Shown here: positions 7,435 to 14,977 of the stretch, in pieces | Position numbering within the stretch: position 1 is the first letter of the stretch | How the letters are laid out: every line of letters starts with the position of its first letter | NCBI GenBank assembly: GCA_000402775.1 | Contig: AQSC01000044.1 | Coordinates: 1 to 27,928, forward strand | Source: Euryarchaeota archaeon SCGC AAA252-I15 | GTDB taxonomy: Archaea > Altiarchaeota > Altiarchaeia > IMC4 > SCGC-AAA252-I15 | DNA length: 27,928 nucleotides | Direction: 5' to 3' | Notes under the pieces: generated by a model | The model's database searches: none | What the model was told of the DNA's origin: nothing | Seen by the model: the letters and a program-made list of their open reading frames with translations, nothing else | Translations under genes and position numbers: made by a program

Positions 7435-9150
7435 CTACCCTAAGTAGTAGTATTCTCCGCTTTCTTTTTGCTCACGGTCTTTCTGGCTACCGGACTTGTT
7501 AGCCCGCGGACGTTTTGTGTCTGGGTCCCGTCGGAAGGTGACGTCCATCCTCGTTAAGAAAGAGTTCATTGCGGAGCGTAAGTCTGTGGGTTTTTCGGCG
7601 TGGCCGTTTTTACCGCCTTCCCCTTTAAAGACTAGTATCTCGTCTGAAAGGTAATCAATAAGTAGTATGTCGTGGTCGACTACGAGAATCGACACGTCTT
7701 TGTCGGCTGCGAACCTTTTAATGTATTTCGCAAAAGCAAGTCTTTCTTCCACATCAAGGTAGGCTGAAGGCTCATCCAAAAGATAGAGGCTCGCATCCCG
7801 AGACAAACACTCGCAAATCTTAACTTTCTGAAGCTCGCCACCCGAAAGCTCGTTCAAAGGCCGGTCCATCAAATAATGAATCCTCAACTTTTCAACAAGC
7901 TCTCCTTTAAGTTCCATGTTCCTGACAAGCTTGGTCGAAACCTTAATGTATTGAGGCTTATAAGAGAATGGGAGCTCAAGATTGAACTCGCCGTTATCTG
8001 GTGACTCCTCGCCTGCGAGAATCCTTGCGAACGTGGTTTTCCCCGTCGCATTAGGGCCTAAAATCCCCACCGTCTCTGGTGCATAAAGCGCCCCCTCATC
8101 CACTGTCAAGTTAAAGCCTTCATAGTGTTTTTCAAGGGCCGGGTATTCGATTAATGGATCAAGCTCGGTCGTGTCTTTCGGGGCTTTCACGTCGAATTTT
8201 ATCTCGTCGCGGAACCTCATGTTCTCACTTCTTAAGAATCCGGATAGATACTCGTTTATACCGACACGAACACCTTTAATATTCGATATTACCCCGTATG
8301 CCCCCGTCGTTCCGTAGACGACGTGAACGTAGTCTGAGAGATAATCCAAAACTATTAAGTCGTGTTCAACCACGAACACGTGTTTCCCAGCTAAAGAGCG
8401 TATCTCCCTGGCAACATTAAGCCGTTCGCGAACATCCAGGTAGCTGGATGGCTCGTCAAACAGGTAGACGTCTGCATCGTGAAGAAGTGCGGCTGCAACT
8501 GCCACGCGCTGAAGTTCCCCGCCCGATAGGTCTGGAGTCTTCTTATCTAATGAATTTCCAAGATACAGGTTTTCCACAACTTTGTCGAATGCGCCTCTCT
8601 CATCTGATTTTCTGAGAAGGGCTTCTACCTTCCCCTTCACGTGCCTTGGAATCTTGTCGACGTGCTGTAGCTTGTAAACAGCCTTTAGTTCACCTTTCGC
8701 GAGTTTTTCCAGGTAGTTTTGGATTTCGTTCCCGCGGAATCGTTCGACAATATTCTCCCATTCCGCGTCCCCTCCTCCAAGGTTCGGCTTTATCTCGCCG
8801 GACAGAATCTTAAGCGCAGTTGACTTTCCGATTCCGTTCGATCCCACAAGGCCTACGACACCCTCCTTGGGAACGGGCATGTTGTAGAGCCTGAACCCGT
8901 TTACCCCATACTGGTGGACTGGGTCACCCACCTCCTGCGGGAGATTAACGATGGTTATTGCGTCATACGGGCACTTGTGAATGCAGATGCCGCAGCCAGT
9001 GCAAAGAATCTCGCTTAAAATCGGCTTATGATCTTCCTCACTCTCCACAATACACTCTGACCCAGTCCGATTGATCGGACACATCCTGATACACAGGAAA
9101 CCACAGTTCTTCGGCTTGCACCTGGTCTTATCCAAGACGGCAATACGCAT
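7435..9150 (-). CDS. rli1: ABCE1/Rli1 ribosome-recycling ATPase
   Basis: Splits post-termination ribosomes with the release factors in archaea and eukaryotes. 571 residues, close to the usual length. The N-terminal Fe-S domain has Cys11, Cys16, Cys20 and Cys24, then CTGCGICIHKCP. Two ABC domains follow: Walker A GSNGIGKST and GPNATGKTT, signature LSGGELQ twice, and Walker B YLFDEPSSYLD and YLLDEPSAYLD. A charged 35-residue tail ends the protein. I chose the ATG at 9150; GGGAG lies 7 nt upstream on the coding strand. The leader is odd: a 60-bp copy of this start region lies 111 bp upstream and creates a short upstream ORF. Confidence 0.97.
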   Translation of the reverse strand: MRIAVLDKTRCKPKNCGFLCIRMCPINRTGSECIVESEEDHKPILSEILCTGCGICIHKCPYDAITIVNLPQEVGDPVHQYGVNGFRLYNMPVPKEGVVGLVGSNGIGKSTALKILSGEIKPNLGGGDAEWENIVERFRGNEIQNYLEKLAKGELKAVYKLQHVDKIPRHVKGKVEALLRKSDERGAFDKVVENLYLGNSLDKKTPDLSGGELQRVAVAAALLHDADVYLFDEPSSYLDVRERLNVAREIRSLAGKHVFVVEHDLIVLDYLSDYVHVVYGTTGAYGVISNIKGVRVGINEYLSGFLRSENMRFRDEIKFDVKAPKDTTELDPLIEYPALEKHYEGFNLTVDEGALYAPETVGILGPNATGKTTFARILAGEESPDNGEFNLELPFSYKPQYIKVSTKLVRNMELKGELVEKLRIHYLMDRPLNELSGGELQKVKICECLSRDASLYLLDEPSAYLDVEERLAFAKYIKRFAADKDVSILVVDHDILLIDYLSDEILVFKGEGGKNGHAEKPTDLRSAMNSFLTRMDVTFRRDPDTKRPRANKSGSQKDREQKESGEYYYLG

Positions 9151-9160
9151 TTTCTAACTC
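9101..9160. repeat. 60-bp direct repeat, copy A (ABCE1 start)
   Basis: Identical over 60 bp to 9212-9271. It covers the first 50 coding bases of ABCE1 and 10 bp upstream. The flanking bases differ on both sides. Confidence 0.95.
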
Positions 9161-9261
9161 CCTTTCTTTTTGGGGTGAAGCACTTTTTCTTTCGGGAAAG
9201 AAAAAGGGCTCCCACAGTTCTTCGGCTTGCACCTGGTCTTATCCAAGACGGCAATACGCAT
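9154..9261 (-). CDS. 35-codon upstream ORF duplicating the ABCE1 N-terminus
   Basis: Begins MRIAVLDKTRCKPKNCG, identical to ABCE1 residues 1-17, then diverges into a Lys/Pro-rich tail ending KKKGS. Its TAG is followed by three A bases and the ABCE1 ATG. It arises from the 60-bp direct repeat. It is read first on any transcript starting beyond 9261, and it carries two of the Fe-S cysteines. It could be a relic of a duplication or a translated leader that limits or couples ABCE1 translation. Translation is not demonstrated. Confidence 0.4.
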   Translation of the reverse strand: MRIAVLDKTRCKPKNCGSPFSFPKEKVLHPKKKGS

Positions 9262-9271
9262 TTTCTAACTC
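9212..9271. repeat. 60-bp direct repeat, copy B (ABCE1 leader)
   Basis: Second exact copy, upstream of ABCE1 in the coding sense. The 51 bp between copies (9161-9211) carry a 10-bp perfect hairpin, CTTTTTCTTT (9183-9192) with AAAGAAAAAG (9197-9206), loop CGGG. Perfect identity implies a recent event. Confidence 0.95.
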
Positions 9272-9294
9272 ATAAGATAAGGGTCATAAGTGTA

Positions 9295-10401
9295 TTAAAG
9301 CATGTTTTCTAAAAGTGCGGTCAGGTCTTGTTTAGTCACTTCTCGGGCATTATACTTAATTGAGGGCGAGCTTAAAGACTGGTTCACGATCCATGGGATG
9401 TCGTCTTTTTTCACTCCGAATTCAAACAATTTTTTTGGAAGACTTAACGCATCCCTAACTGAGGTTATTTTTTCGATAAACTCTTCGGGGGATTTGAAGT
9501 TATTTAATTTTGAAAGCTTTCTCATCCTGTCTTCGCATGAAGGAAGGTTGAATTCCAGTACTTTCGGCAGAAGCTGTGCCAGTATCTCTCCGTGGGCTGC
9601 GTGGTATCTGCCGCCGACTCCGTGTGCGATTCTGTGTGCGACTCCAGAGGATGCACCACTTAAAGCAAGCCCTGCAAGCAGGCTTCCAAGCGACATTTTC
9701 GACCGCGAGTTTTCATCTGAGCCGTCTTTGCATGCTCCCTCAAGGTTTTCAAGAATCAATTTCACTGCTTTTTCCGCGAACCCGTCCGAAATCGGATTGG
9801 CAAGCCTTGAAGTGTAGGCTTCGATCGCGTGAGTCAAAGCATCAATCCCTACCGCTGCGGTAAGCTTGGGCGGACACGAAAACGTAAGCGCGGGATCGAC
9901 TAAGGCATGATACGGGAACATTAGCGGGCTTCTGAGAGTCTTTTTCACACCACGCTCTCTGTCAGTTAATACTGACGCCCGGGTGACTTCGCTGCCGGTT
10001 CCGGAAGTCGTTGACACTGCCACGAATGGAATGCCTTCAAAGACGATCTTCCTGCCTTCAATGAAATCCATTGCATCTCCTTCGTTAGTGGCTACGACGG
10101 AGGCGGCCTTCGCAGCATCCAAGACGCTTCCACCACCGAGTCCCACAATGAAATCGCTGTCTCCCACAGACTCTACAATCCGGTCAACCGTCTCAAACGA
10201 TGGGTCGTTTTCAACACCCTCAAACAACACGACTTTCGCAGGATTCAAAAGATGAACAGCTTCGTCCAGAAATCCCACCTTCCGCATCGAAGAGCTTCCA
10301 GTGACGAGAAGCACTCTTTTCGCCTTTAATTCAGACAGTTTTTTGAATGCTCCTTCCCCGAAAAAAATCTTTGTAGGCTGAAAGATTTCAAAATATTCCA
10401 T
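9295..10401 (-). CDS. Iron-containing alcohol dehydrogenase family protein
   Basis: 368 residues, a typical length. NAD(P)-dependent oxidoreductase interconverting alcohols and aldehydes or ketones. The N-terminal nucleotide-binding half has the glycine-rich VGLGGGSVLDAAKA and STTSGTGSEVT. The C-terminal half carries the metal-site pattern GIDALTHAIEAYTS and the two-His segment AHGVGGRYHAAHGE. The substrate cannot be told from sequence; related families include glycerol-1-phosphate dehydrogenase, but this looks like the alcohol dehydrogenase branch. The start ATG overlaps the stop of the HAD gene upstream (TAATG), so the two are cotranscribed. Confidence 0.9.
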   Translation of the reverse strand: MEYFEIFQPTKIFFGEGAFKKLSELKAKRVLLVTGSSSMRKVGFLDEAVHLLNPAKVVLFEGVENDPSFETVDRIVESVGDSDFIVGLGGGSVLDAAKAASVVATNEGDAMDFIEGRKIVFEGIPFVAVSTTSGTGSEVTRASVLTDRERGVKKTLRSPLMFPYHALVDPALTFSCPPKLTAAVGIDALTHAIEAYTSRLANPISDGFAEKAVKLILENLEGACKDGSDENSRSKMSLGSLLAGLALSGASSGVAHRIAHGVGGRYHAAHGEILAQLLPKVLEFNLPSCEDRMRKLSKLNNFKSPEEFIEKITSVRDALSLPKKLFEFGVKKDDIPWIVNQSLSSPSIKYNAREVTKQDLTALLENML

Positions 10402-11051
10402 TACAAACTCCTCAACAATTCTAAGTCGACTTCCGTCAAACTTTTAACTATCCTGTCTGCCGAGCTTAAGTCTTGGCTGTGCGTGTTAGGGCTTTTTATG
10501 GCGACAACTGAAATCCCCGCTGCTTTCGAAGCGAGAACCCCCGCCTCCGCGTCCTCGATAACAACGCACTCCGAAGGCTTCACACCCAACCTCTCAGCGG
10601 CCAATAGAAAAGGCTCTGGATCAGGCTTGCCCTTAACACAGCAATCACCGGAAAGAATCACCTCAAACTCAAGTAGAAGCCCCACCTCCTCCAAACTCGC
10701 GTTCACGCGATCCAACGGGCTTGAGGAAACAACAGCCTTCATTAACCCAGCATCATCTAAGGCACCGAGCAGATCCAAAACTCCGGGAAGAGGCTTCAAA
10801 CGGCCTTTAATGAGCTTATTATAATATTCAACCTTCTCCTCAACAAGCTTTTGGGGGTCCAGGTCAAGCCCCCTCCTTTCGACGTGCCTTCTATAATTGT
10901 CTATCGTACGGCGCCCGAAAACAAGCGTTCGCTCCTCATCCTCAAGAAAAATCCCATGCCTTGCAAGCACGGTATCCGACGCCTCCCGGCTAATAGACTC
11001 TGAATCAACGAGTACGCCATCCAAGTCAAACAACACGGCCTTAAGTTCCAT
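10401..11051 (-). CDS. HAD-superfamily phosphatase/phosphoglucomutase-like
   Basis: 216 residues. Motif I is FDLDGVLVDSE with the nucleophile Asp and the acid Asp two residues on. Motif II is VVSSS, motif III lies in KGKPDPEPFLLAAERLG, and motif IV is VVIEDAEAG. An alpha-helical cap follows motif I, as in beta-phosphoglucomutase and phosphoglycolate phosphatase relatives. Small phosphorylated metabolites are the likely substrates; the specific one is unknown. It is in one operon with the alcohol dehydrogenase (1-bp overlap) and 17 bp from the MBL gene. Confidence 0.88.
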   Translation of the reverse strand: MELKAVLFDLDGVLVDSESISREASDTVLARHGIFLEDEERTLVFGRRTIDNYRRHVERRGLDLDPQKLVEEKVEYYNKLIKGRLKPLPGVLDLLGALDDAGLMKAVVSSSPLDRVNASLEEVGLLLEFEVILSGDCCVKGKPDPEPFLLAAERLGVKPSECVVIEDAEAGVLASKAAGISVVAIKSPNTHSQDLSSADRIVKSLTEVDLELLRSL

Positions 11052-11068
11052 TGGTATGTATGTTGATT

Positions 11069-11701
11069 CTATGCAAAAAGCTTTTTCGCACGTGCAATCG
11101 CGCCTGCATCCGAGGCGGGTCCGTGTCCGGGATACACCGACTTGATATCTCCTTCAGACGCAAGTTGTGAAAGTTTCTCAATAGACTCGGAGAGTGCGTC
11201 TAAACTACCCCCCGGAAAGTCCGTCCTCCCAACACCTTCAGCGAAGACTGTGTCGCCTGAAAAAAGATCCCCAGTCTCCTCGTCAAACAGGCAAATACTC
11301 CCTTGCGTGTGTCCTGGAGTGTGCAAGACTTGAAGTTTCGTCCCCCCCAAATCAATAATAAAACCATCCTCAAGCTTAACATCCACATAAACTCTCTCAA
11401 AAGGTTTTCCAAACAAGTCAGACAAAATAAGGGATGAATCAGCATACTCAAGAGGTAAGGCATCGATTTCATGGGCTGCGAGCTTAGCCCCAGTCTCATC
11501 AAGCACCGCCTTATCAGCACCCGTATGGTCGAAGTGGCAGTGAGTGTTAACAACATAATCCAATTTAAAACCCTCATCCCTCAAAAAAGAAATAATCCTC
11601 AGTGCATTAATCCCCGGATCAATCACGCAAGTCTTATCGTCGAAAACCACAAACGCATTACAATCCAGTGAATCCGAGTAAAGAGGGTGAATCATCACCA
11701 T
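11069..11701 (-). CDS. Metallo-beta-lactamase-fold hydrolase, glyoxalase II-like
   Basis: 210 residues. The metal-binding motif is THCHFDHTGAD (HxHxDH), followed by HTPGHTQGSICLF, the bridging Asp in SGDTVFAEGVGRTDFPGG, and a final PGHGP. This order is that of small glyoxalase II-like thioester hydrolases; the true substrate is unknown. First gene of the probable MBL-HAD-ADH unit, which could act in aldehyde handling, though that is inference. TATA-like sequence just upstream (about 11705-11728) suggests a leaderless transcript. Confidence 0.88.
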   Translation of the reverse strand: MVMIHPLYSDSLDCNAFVVFDDKTCVIDPGINALRIISFLRDEGFKLDYVVNTHCHFDHTGADKAVLDETGAKLAAHEIDALPLEYADSSLILSDLFGKPFERVYVDVKLEDGFIIDLGGTKLQVLHTPGHTQGSICLFDEETGDLFSGDTVFAEGVGRTDFPGGSLDALSESIEKLSQLASEGDIKSVYPGHGPASDAGAIARAKKLFA

Positions 11702-11793
11702 TTATATAGGAATACTCCACTATAATATTCCACTGCCCTGGTTTAAGGGTTAGTCGGGCGAAACGCCCTCGACGATACATCCTAGAGACGCAC
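11702..11793. promoter_or_regulatory. Divergent promoter region, MBL gene / tRNA-ribosomal block
   Basis: 92 bp with TATA-like stretches at 11702-11708 and 11720-11729. A GC hairpin formed by GTCG-GGCG and CGCC-CT-CGAC around AAA (about 11753-11775) lies just before the tRNA. It must serve the minus-strand MBL gene and the plus-strand tRNA-Ser. Confidence 0.5.
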
Positions 11794-11900
11794 GCCGAGG
11801 TGGCGGAACCAGGATTAACGCGCGGGCCTTGAGATTCACGGTAAAACTAGACAGCTCGTGGTCGCTTGCGACCATTTGGGTTCAAATCCCAACCTCGGCG
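11794..11900 (+). tRNA. tRNA-Ser(UGA) with 19-nt intron
   Basis: Acceptor GCCGAGG (11794-11800) pairs with CCTCGGC (11893-11899); discriminator G at 11900, as in Ser. The D-stem is GCG/CGC and the anticodon stem CGGGC (11823-11827) with GCTCG (11854-11858). The long variable arm has GGTCGC pairing with GCGACC, and the T-arm is TTGGG-TTCAAAT-CCCAA. The anticodon TGA is at 11830-11832. The loop is 26 nt, so a 19-nt intron lies after position 37 (11834-11852). Bulges AG^A and AC^A around a 4-bp CUUG/CUAG helix with one U-U mismatch fit a relaxed bulge-helix-bulge. It precedes rps13 by 50 bp. No CCA is encoded. Confidence 0.9.
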
Positions 11901-11950
11901 AAAAATCGTTAAATCACAAAAAGGTTCGCGCGAGAGAAAAAAAAATAAAA

Positions 11951-12625
11951 ATGCCAGAAAAAAAAGAAGAAAAACCTGAGAAAACCACAGTAAAAGAAGG
12001 TTCAGAAGTTAAAGCAGAAGCGGTAGCAAAAACTCCCGAATCAAAGAACGGAGCGGCAAAAGAAGCTTCGGAAGTCAAAGAAGAAGTGGTAAAAAAGGCC
12101 GAGGAAACACCAAAAGAAGCGGCAAAAGAAGCTCCTGAAGTAAAGAAAGAAGTGAAAAGTGAGGAATCCGACATCCGACACAGGGTTAGGGTTGCGGGAG
12201 TAATCCTTGACGGAAACAAGGAAATCACCCAAGCAATCACAAACATAAAAGGAATAGGAGTTAGAATCTCGCGAATCATAACCACAAAACTCGGATACAA
12301 AAAAGGTCAGAAACTCGGCCTTTTAAGCGAGAAAGAAATCGAAAAACTCGAGGAATCAATAAATCAATCAAAAAAATTAACTCCCGAGTGGATGCAAAAC
12401 CGTCAGAGGGAATACTCAACGGGGGAAAGCAACCATCTGATCGGCCCAGACCTGGACATGAGCCACAGGGAAGACCTAACCCGACAGAAAAGAATCAGGT
12501 CGTACAAAGGAATTAGGCACGCACTAAACCTTCCCGTCCGAGGCCAGCGAACAAGATCATCATTTAGGAAAGGTTCAACACTCGGAGTAGTCCGAAAGAA
12601 AATACAGCCGGCAAAGAAGGGTTAA
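11951..12625 (+). CDS. rps13: Ribosomal protein S13 with Lys/Glu-rich N-terminal extension
   Basis: 224 residues, of which the last 150 or so are the S13 core in the head of the small subunit: RHRVRVAGVILDGNKEI, the helix-hairpin-helix NIKGIGVRISRII, and the basic tail ending RGQRTRSSFRKGSTLGVVRK. Residues 1-74 are a charged low-complexity extension containing a 12-residue unit repeated twice (36-bp DNA repeats at 12053-12088 and 12119-12154, five mismatches). I chose the ATG at 11951; the earlier in-frame start at 11858 lies inside tRNA-Ser. No Shine-Dalgarno, but an A-rich leader. First gene of rps13-rps4-rps11-rpoD. Confidence 0.96.
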   Translation: MPEKKEEKPEKTTVKEGSEVKAEAVAKTPESKNGAAKEASEVKEEVVKKAEETPKEAAKEAPEVKKEVKSEESDIRHRVRVAGVILDGNKEITQAITNIKGIGVRISRIITTKLGYKKGQKLGLLSEKEIEKLEESINQSKKLTPEWMQNRQREYSTGESNHLIGPDLDMSHREDLTRQKRIRSYKGIRHALNLPVRGQRTRSSFRKGSTLGVVRKKIQPAKKG

Positions 12626-12626
12626 A

Positions 12627-13124
12627 ATGGGAGATCCAAGAAAACAAAGAAGGAACTACAGCAGGCCGAAACACCCCTGGAAGTCCGAAAGAATAATCGA
12701 GGAAAACGATTTAAGCAAAAAATACGGTCTTAAAAATAAGGCTGAAGTTTGGAGGGCTAAGACCGAGTTAAAATCATTCAGACAACAAGCACGATCGCTA
12801 CTAGGATTGAACGAGGAAGACGAGGAAGTGAAAAAGGAGACTAAACAACTTCTCGATAAACTCAACAATCTCGGAATCATGAAGTCGAATTCACTCGAAG
12901 ACGTTCTCGCATTAACCGTGGAAGACATTCTCGAAAGAAGACTGCAAACCCTAGTACACCGCAAGGGATTAGCGTACACTCCAAAACAATCCCGGCAGCT
13001 TATAGTCCACGGCCACATAAAAGTTGGTGGAAGCAAAATAAACGTTCCAAAATATCAAGTATCCAAAGTCGAGGAAGAGACAATAGAGACTTTAAAACAG
13101 ATAACGGGTGCAAAAAGTGGCTGA
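12627..13124 (+). CDS. rps4: Ribosomal protein S4
   Basis: 165 residues, the usual archaeal length. Small-subunit protein that nucleates assembly on 16S rRNA. It opens GDPRKQRRNYSRPKHPW, typical of archaeal S4. The S4 RNA-binding domain (about 95-145) is visible as ILERRLQTLVHRKGLA, then RQLIVHGHIKVGG. It starts one base after the rps13 stop, and its stop overlaps the beginning of rps11, so translation is probably coupled. Confidence 0.97.
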   Translation: MGDPRKQRRNYSRPKHPWKSERIIEENDLSKKYGLKNKAEVWRAKTELKSFRQQARSLLGLNEEDEEVKKETKQLLDKLNNLGIMKSNSLEDVLALTVEDILERRLQTLVHRKGLAYTPKQSRQLIVHGHIKVGGSKINVPKYQVSKVEEETIETLKQITGAKSG

Positions 13125-13743
13125 AAAAAAGAAGGAGGAAGAGGAAAAAGAAGTGAAGAAAGTCGCTACAAAAAAAGAGGAAGCAAAGACTTCCAAGTCC
13201 GAGGAAGAGAAACCAAAACCTAAAAAGGAAAAATCAGAAGAAAAAACACAAGAAGAAGCAAAATCCAAGAAAGAAGAACCTAAAAAAACCGAAGAAGAAT
13301 CATCCACAGATGAAGAAACGCCCAAAAAAGAAGAGCCGAAAACCCCAAAGAAAAAGAAGGATTTATGGGGAATACTCCACATCTACGCCTCAAAAAACAA
13401 TACAATCCTCCACGTAACAGACCCCACAGGAGCAGAAACAATAAGCTTGTGCTCTGGGGGTCAGGTTGTGAAATCCCAAAGGGAGGAGTCATCTCCTTAC
13501 GCTGCAATGCAAGCTGCAATAAGAGTGGCAGACGAGCTCAAGGATAAGGGGGTGATGGGATTACACATTCAAGTTAGAGGTCCTGGAGGGCACAGTGGAT
13601 CAAAGTATCCCGGCAAAGGCGCTCAGGCGGCAATAAGGGCGATTTCCCGGACTGGAGTCAAGATTGGGAGAATAACTGATGTCACACCCATTCCTCATGG
13701 AGGTTGCAGGCCGAAAGGGGGAAAACGAGGGAGGAGGGTTTAA
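13117..13743 (+). CDS. rps11: Ribosomal protein S11 with long Lys/Glu-rich extension
   Basis: 208 residues; the S11 core is only the last 125 or so (WGILHIYASKNNTILHVTD to PHGGCRPKGGKRGRRV). It sits on the platform of the small subunit. Residues 1-82 are almost entirely Lys, Glu, Pro, Ser and Thr, a highly charged tail absent from ordinary S11. I chose the GTG at 13117, which overlaps the rps4 stop by 8 bp; a GTG at 13108 is also in frame. The extension is continuous in frame and followed directly by a canonical core, so it is not a frameshift artefact. Confidence 0.94.
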   Translation: MAEKKKEEEEKEVKKVATKKEEAKTSKSEEEKPKPKKEKSEEKTQEEAKSKKEEPKKTEEESSTDEETPKKEEPKTPKKKKDLWGILHIYASKNNTILHVTDPTGAETISLCSGGQVVKSQREESSPYAAMQAAIRVADELKDKGVMGLHIQVRGPGGHSGSKYPGKGAQAAIRAISRTGVKIGRITDVTPIPHGGCRPKGGKRGRRV

Positions 13744-14349
13744 ATGTTGAAAGTTTCAAACGTGAAAAAGGACGGCAATAAAATCCACTTTACCGTGAGT
13801 GGAATAACACCTCAAATTGCAAACGCACTGAGGCGGACGATAATAAGTGAAATCCCAGTCATGGCAATCGAGGAAGTGGAGTATCAAGACAACTCTTCAG
13901 TCATAAACGATGAAGTATTAGCTCACCGGCTAGGGTTAATTCCATTGAAAACTGACTTGAAGACTTACAATTTCCTGGCAGACTGCACGTGCAAGGGCAA
14001 GGGTTGTGCAAAGTGCACTACAATACTCACCTTAAACGTCTCAGGGCCAAAGACGGTGTATGCATCTGACCTAAAATCAAAGGATCCTGAGGTAATTCCC
14101 GTACATCCGAAAACACCCCTAGTCAAGCTTACTGAAAACCAGGCTGTAAAATTCCAAGCCAAAGCAATACTAGGCTTTGCCTCAGACCACATCAAATGGC
14201 AGGCAGGCCTTGCATCATATGAAGAGAAAAAGACGGGATACGACTTTATGGTGGAATCATACGGTCAACTAAGTGTTAACGACCTGGTTTCGGAAGCATT
14301 CAACACATTCGAAGAAAAATTAATCACACTTAAAAAACAATTAAAGTGA
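13744..14349 (+). CDS. rpoD: RNA polymerase subunit D (Rpo3)
   Basis: 201 residues, the short form. Archaeal homologue of bacterial alpha N-terminal domain and eukaryotic RPB3; it pairs with subunit L to start polymerase assembly. NALRRTIISEIPVMAIEEV and HRLGLIPLKTD are the dimerisation-domain signatures. The Cys cluster DCTCKGKGCAKCTTI (about 78-92) probably binds zinc. The longer Fe-S-binding insert seen in some archaea is absent. It starts on the base after the rps11 stop. Separated from rpl18e by a hairpin and tRNA-Leu. Confidence 0.97.
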   Translation: MLKVSNVKKDGNKIHFTVSGITPQIANALRRTIISEIPVMAIEEVEYQDNSSVINDEVLAHRLGLIPLKTDLKTYNFLADCTCKGKGCAKCTTILTLNVSGPKTVYASDLKSKDPEVIPVHPKTPLVKLTENQAVKFQAKAILGFASDHIKWQAGLASYEEKKTGYDFMVESYGQLSVNDLVSEAFNTFEEKLITLKKQLK

Positions 14350-14377
14350 AAGGGCACGAAACCCAAATAACACATGG

Positions 14378-14413
14378 GGGTGGATGCGACTCCCCAAACT
14401 ACGTCGCCCACCC
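14378..14413 (+). other. Hairpin between rpoD and tRNA-Leu
   Basis: GGGTGG (14378-14383) pairs with CCACCC (14408-14413), and CGAC (14387-14390) with GTCG (14403-14406), leaving a 3/1 internal loop and a 12-nt apical loop. It could be a processing or termination signal between the mRNA and the tRNA. Confidence 0.4.
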
Positions 14414-14430
14414 GCCACTCGCATTCGCTC

Positions 14431-14514
14431 GCGGGGGTGCCCGAGTTGGTCAAAGGGGCACGGTTGAGGGCCGTGTGGCGTAGGCCTACGCGAGTTCAAA
14501 CCTCGTCCCCCGCA
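14431..14514 (+). tRNA. tRNA-Leu(GAG)
   Basis: Acceptor GCGGGGG pairs with CCCCCGC (14507-14513), and the discriminator is A. The anticodon stem-loop is CACGG-TTGAGGG-CCGTG with anticodon GAG. The long variable arm is GCGTAG/CTACGC, and the T-arm GCGAG-TTCAAAC-CTCGT. No intron and no encoded CCA. Embedded between rpoD and rpl18e. Confidence 0.95.
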
Positions 14515-14515
14515 A

Positions 14516-14577
14516 CCTTTTCTTTTTAAAAAGAAAGGGTTGATCAAAAGAAAAGGAATCTGCCTTGCGGCAGATTC
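14516..14577. terminator. Two hairpins after tRNA-Leu
   Basis: First, CCTTTTCTTTTT (14516-14527) faces AAAAAGAAAGGG (14528-14539), with a T5 run inside that could terminate the tRNA transcript. Second, a perfect 9-bp stem GAATCTGCC (14556-14564) with GGCAGATTC (14569-14577), loop TTGC, directly upstream of the rpl18e promoter. Confidence 0.5.
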
Positions 14578-14580
14578 AAA

Positions 14581-14588
14581 GTATATAC
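14581..14588 (+). promoter_or_regulatory. TATA-like box for rpl18e
   Basis: GTATATAC, 17-24 nt before the ATG at 14605. It suggests a second transcription unit starting at rpl18e with a very short or absent leader. Confidence 0.5.
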
Positions 14589-14604
14589 GCCATAAAAATC
14601 AAAA

Positions 14605-14970
14605 ATGGTTCGAACAAACGAGTTCAAAAACCCCATAAGACTAGGGTTAATCGAGGAACTTGAAAAGGCGGCGAGAAAAGAAGACGCCAGAATATGGAAG
14701 CGAGTAGCTCAAGCCCTGGCAAAAAGCCGGAAAAACAGGGCTCAAGTAAACCTCTACAGAATCAATAAAAACACGTCAGACGGGGACGTAATAGTAGTTC
14801 CGGGGAACGTGATGGGCTCTGGAAAAATCTCACATAAAGTAGACGTATACGCCTTCAAATTCACAAACTCCGCGAGAAAAGAAATAATTAGCGCGGGAGG
14901 GAAAGCACAAGCAATACCCGAACTTTTAAAGGCGAATTCCAAGGGTTCTGGAGTGAGGATTATAAATTAA
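14605..14970 (+). CDS. rpl18e: Ribosomal protein L18e
   Basis: 121 residues, a normal length. Large-subunit protein found in archaea and eukaryotes, related in fold to L15. Signatures: ARIWKRVAQALAKSRKNRAQVNL and the VVPGNVMGSGKISHKVDVYA segment. First gene of the L18e-L13-S9-RpoN-RpoK-S2 series, a conserved archaeal order. Confidence 0.97.
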   Translation: MVRTNEFKNPIRLGLIEELEKAARKEDARIWKRVAQALAKSRKNRAQVNLYRINKNTSDGDVIVVPGNVMGSGKISHKVDVYAFKFTNSARKEIISAGGKAQAIPELLKANSKGSGVRIIN

Positions 14971-14977
14971 AAAAAAA

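Noticed and set aside
9015..9254. 79-codon ORF spanning the ABCE1 start and its duplicate
   Set aside because: It is in the wrong frame for both copies and exists only because the repeat duplicates the same shadow frame.
11794..11900. Reading this tRNA as Leu(GAG)
   Set aside because: GAG is visible one base downstream, but the only loop consistent with the anticodon stem gives UGA, and discriminator G is that of Ser.
11858..11950. In-frame extension of rps13 to a start at 11858
   Set aside because: It lies inside tRNA-Ser; the ATG at 11951 leaves a normal short leader.
13117..13366. S11 extension as a separate small gene or frameshift artefact
   Set aside because: The frame is continuous into the S11 core with no internal stop or start context, and S13 in the same operon has a similar tail.
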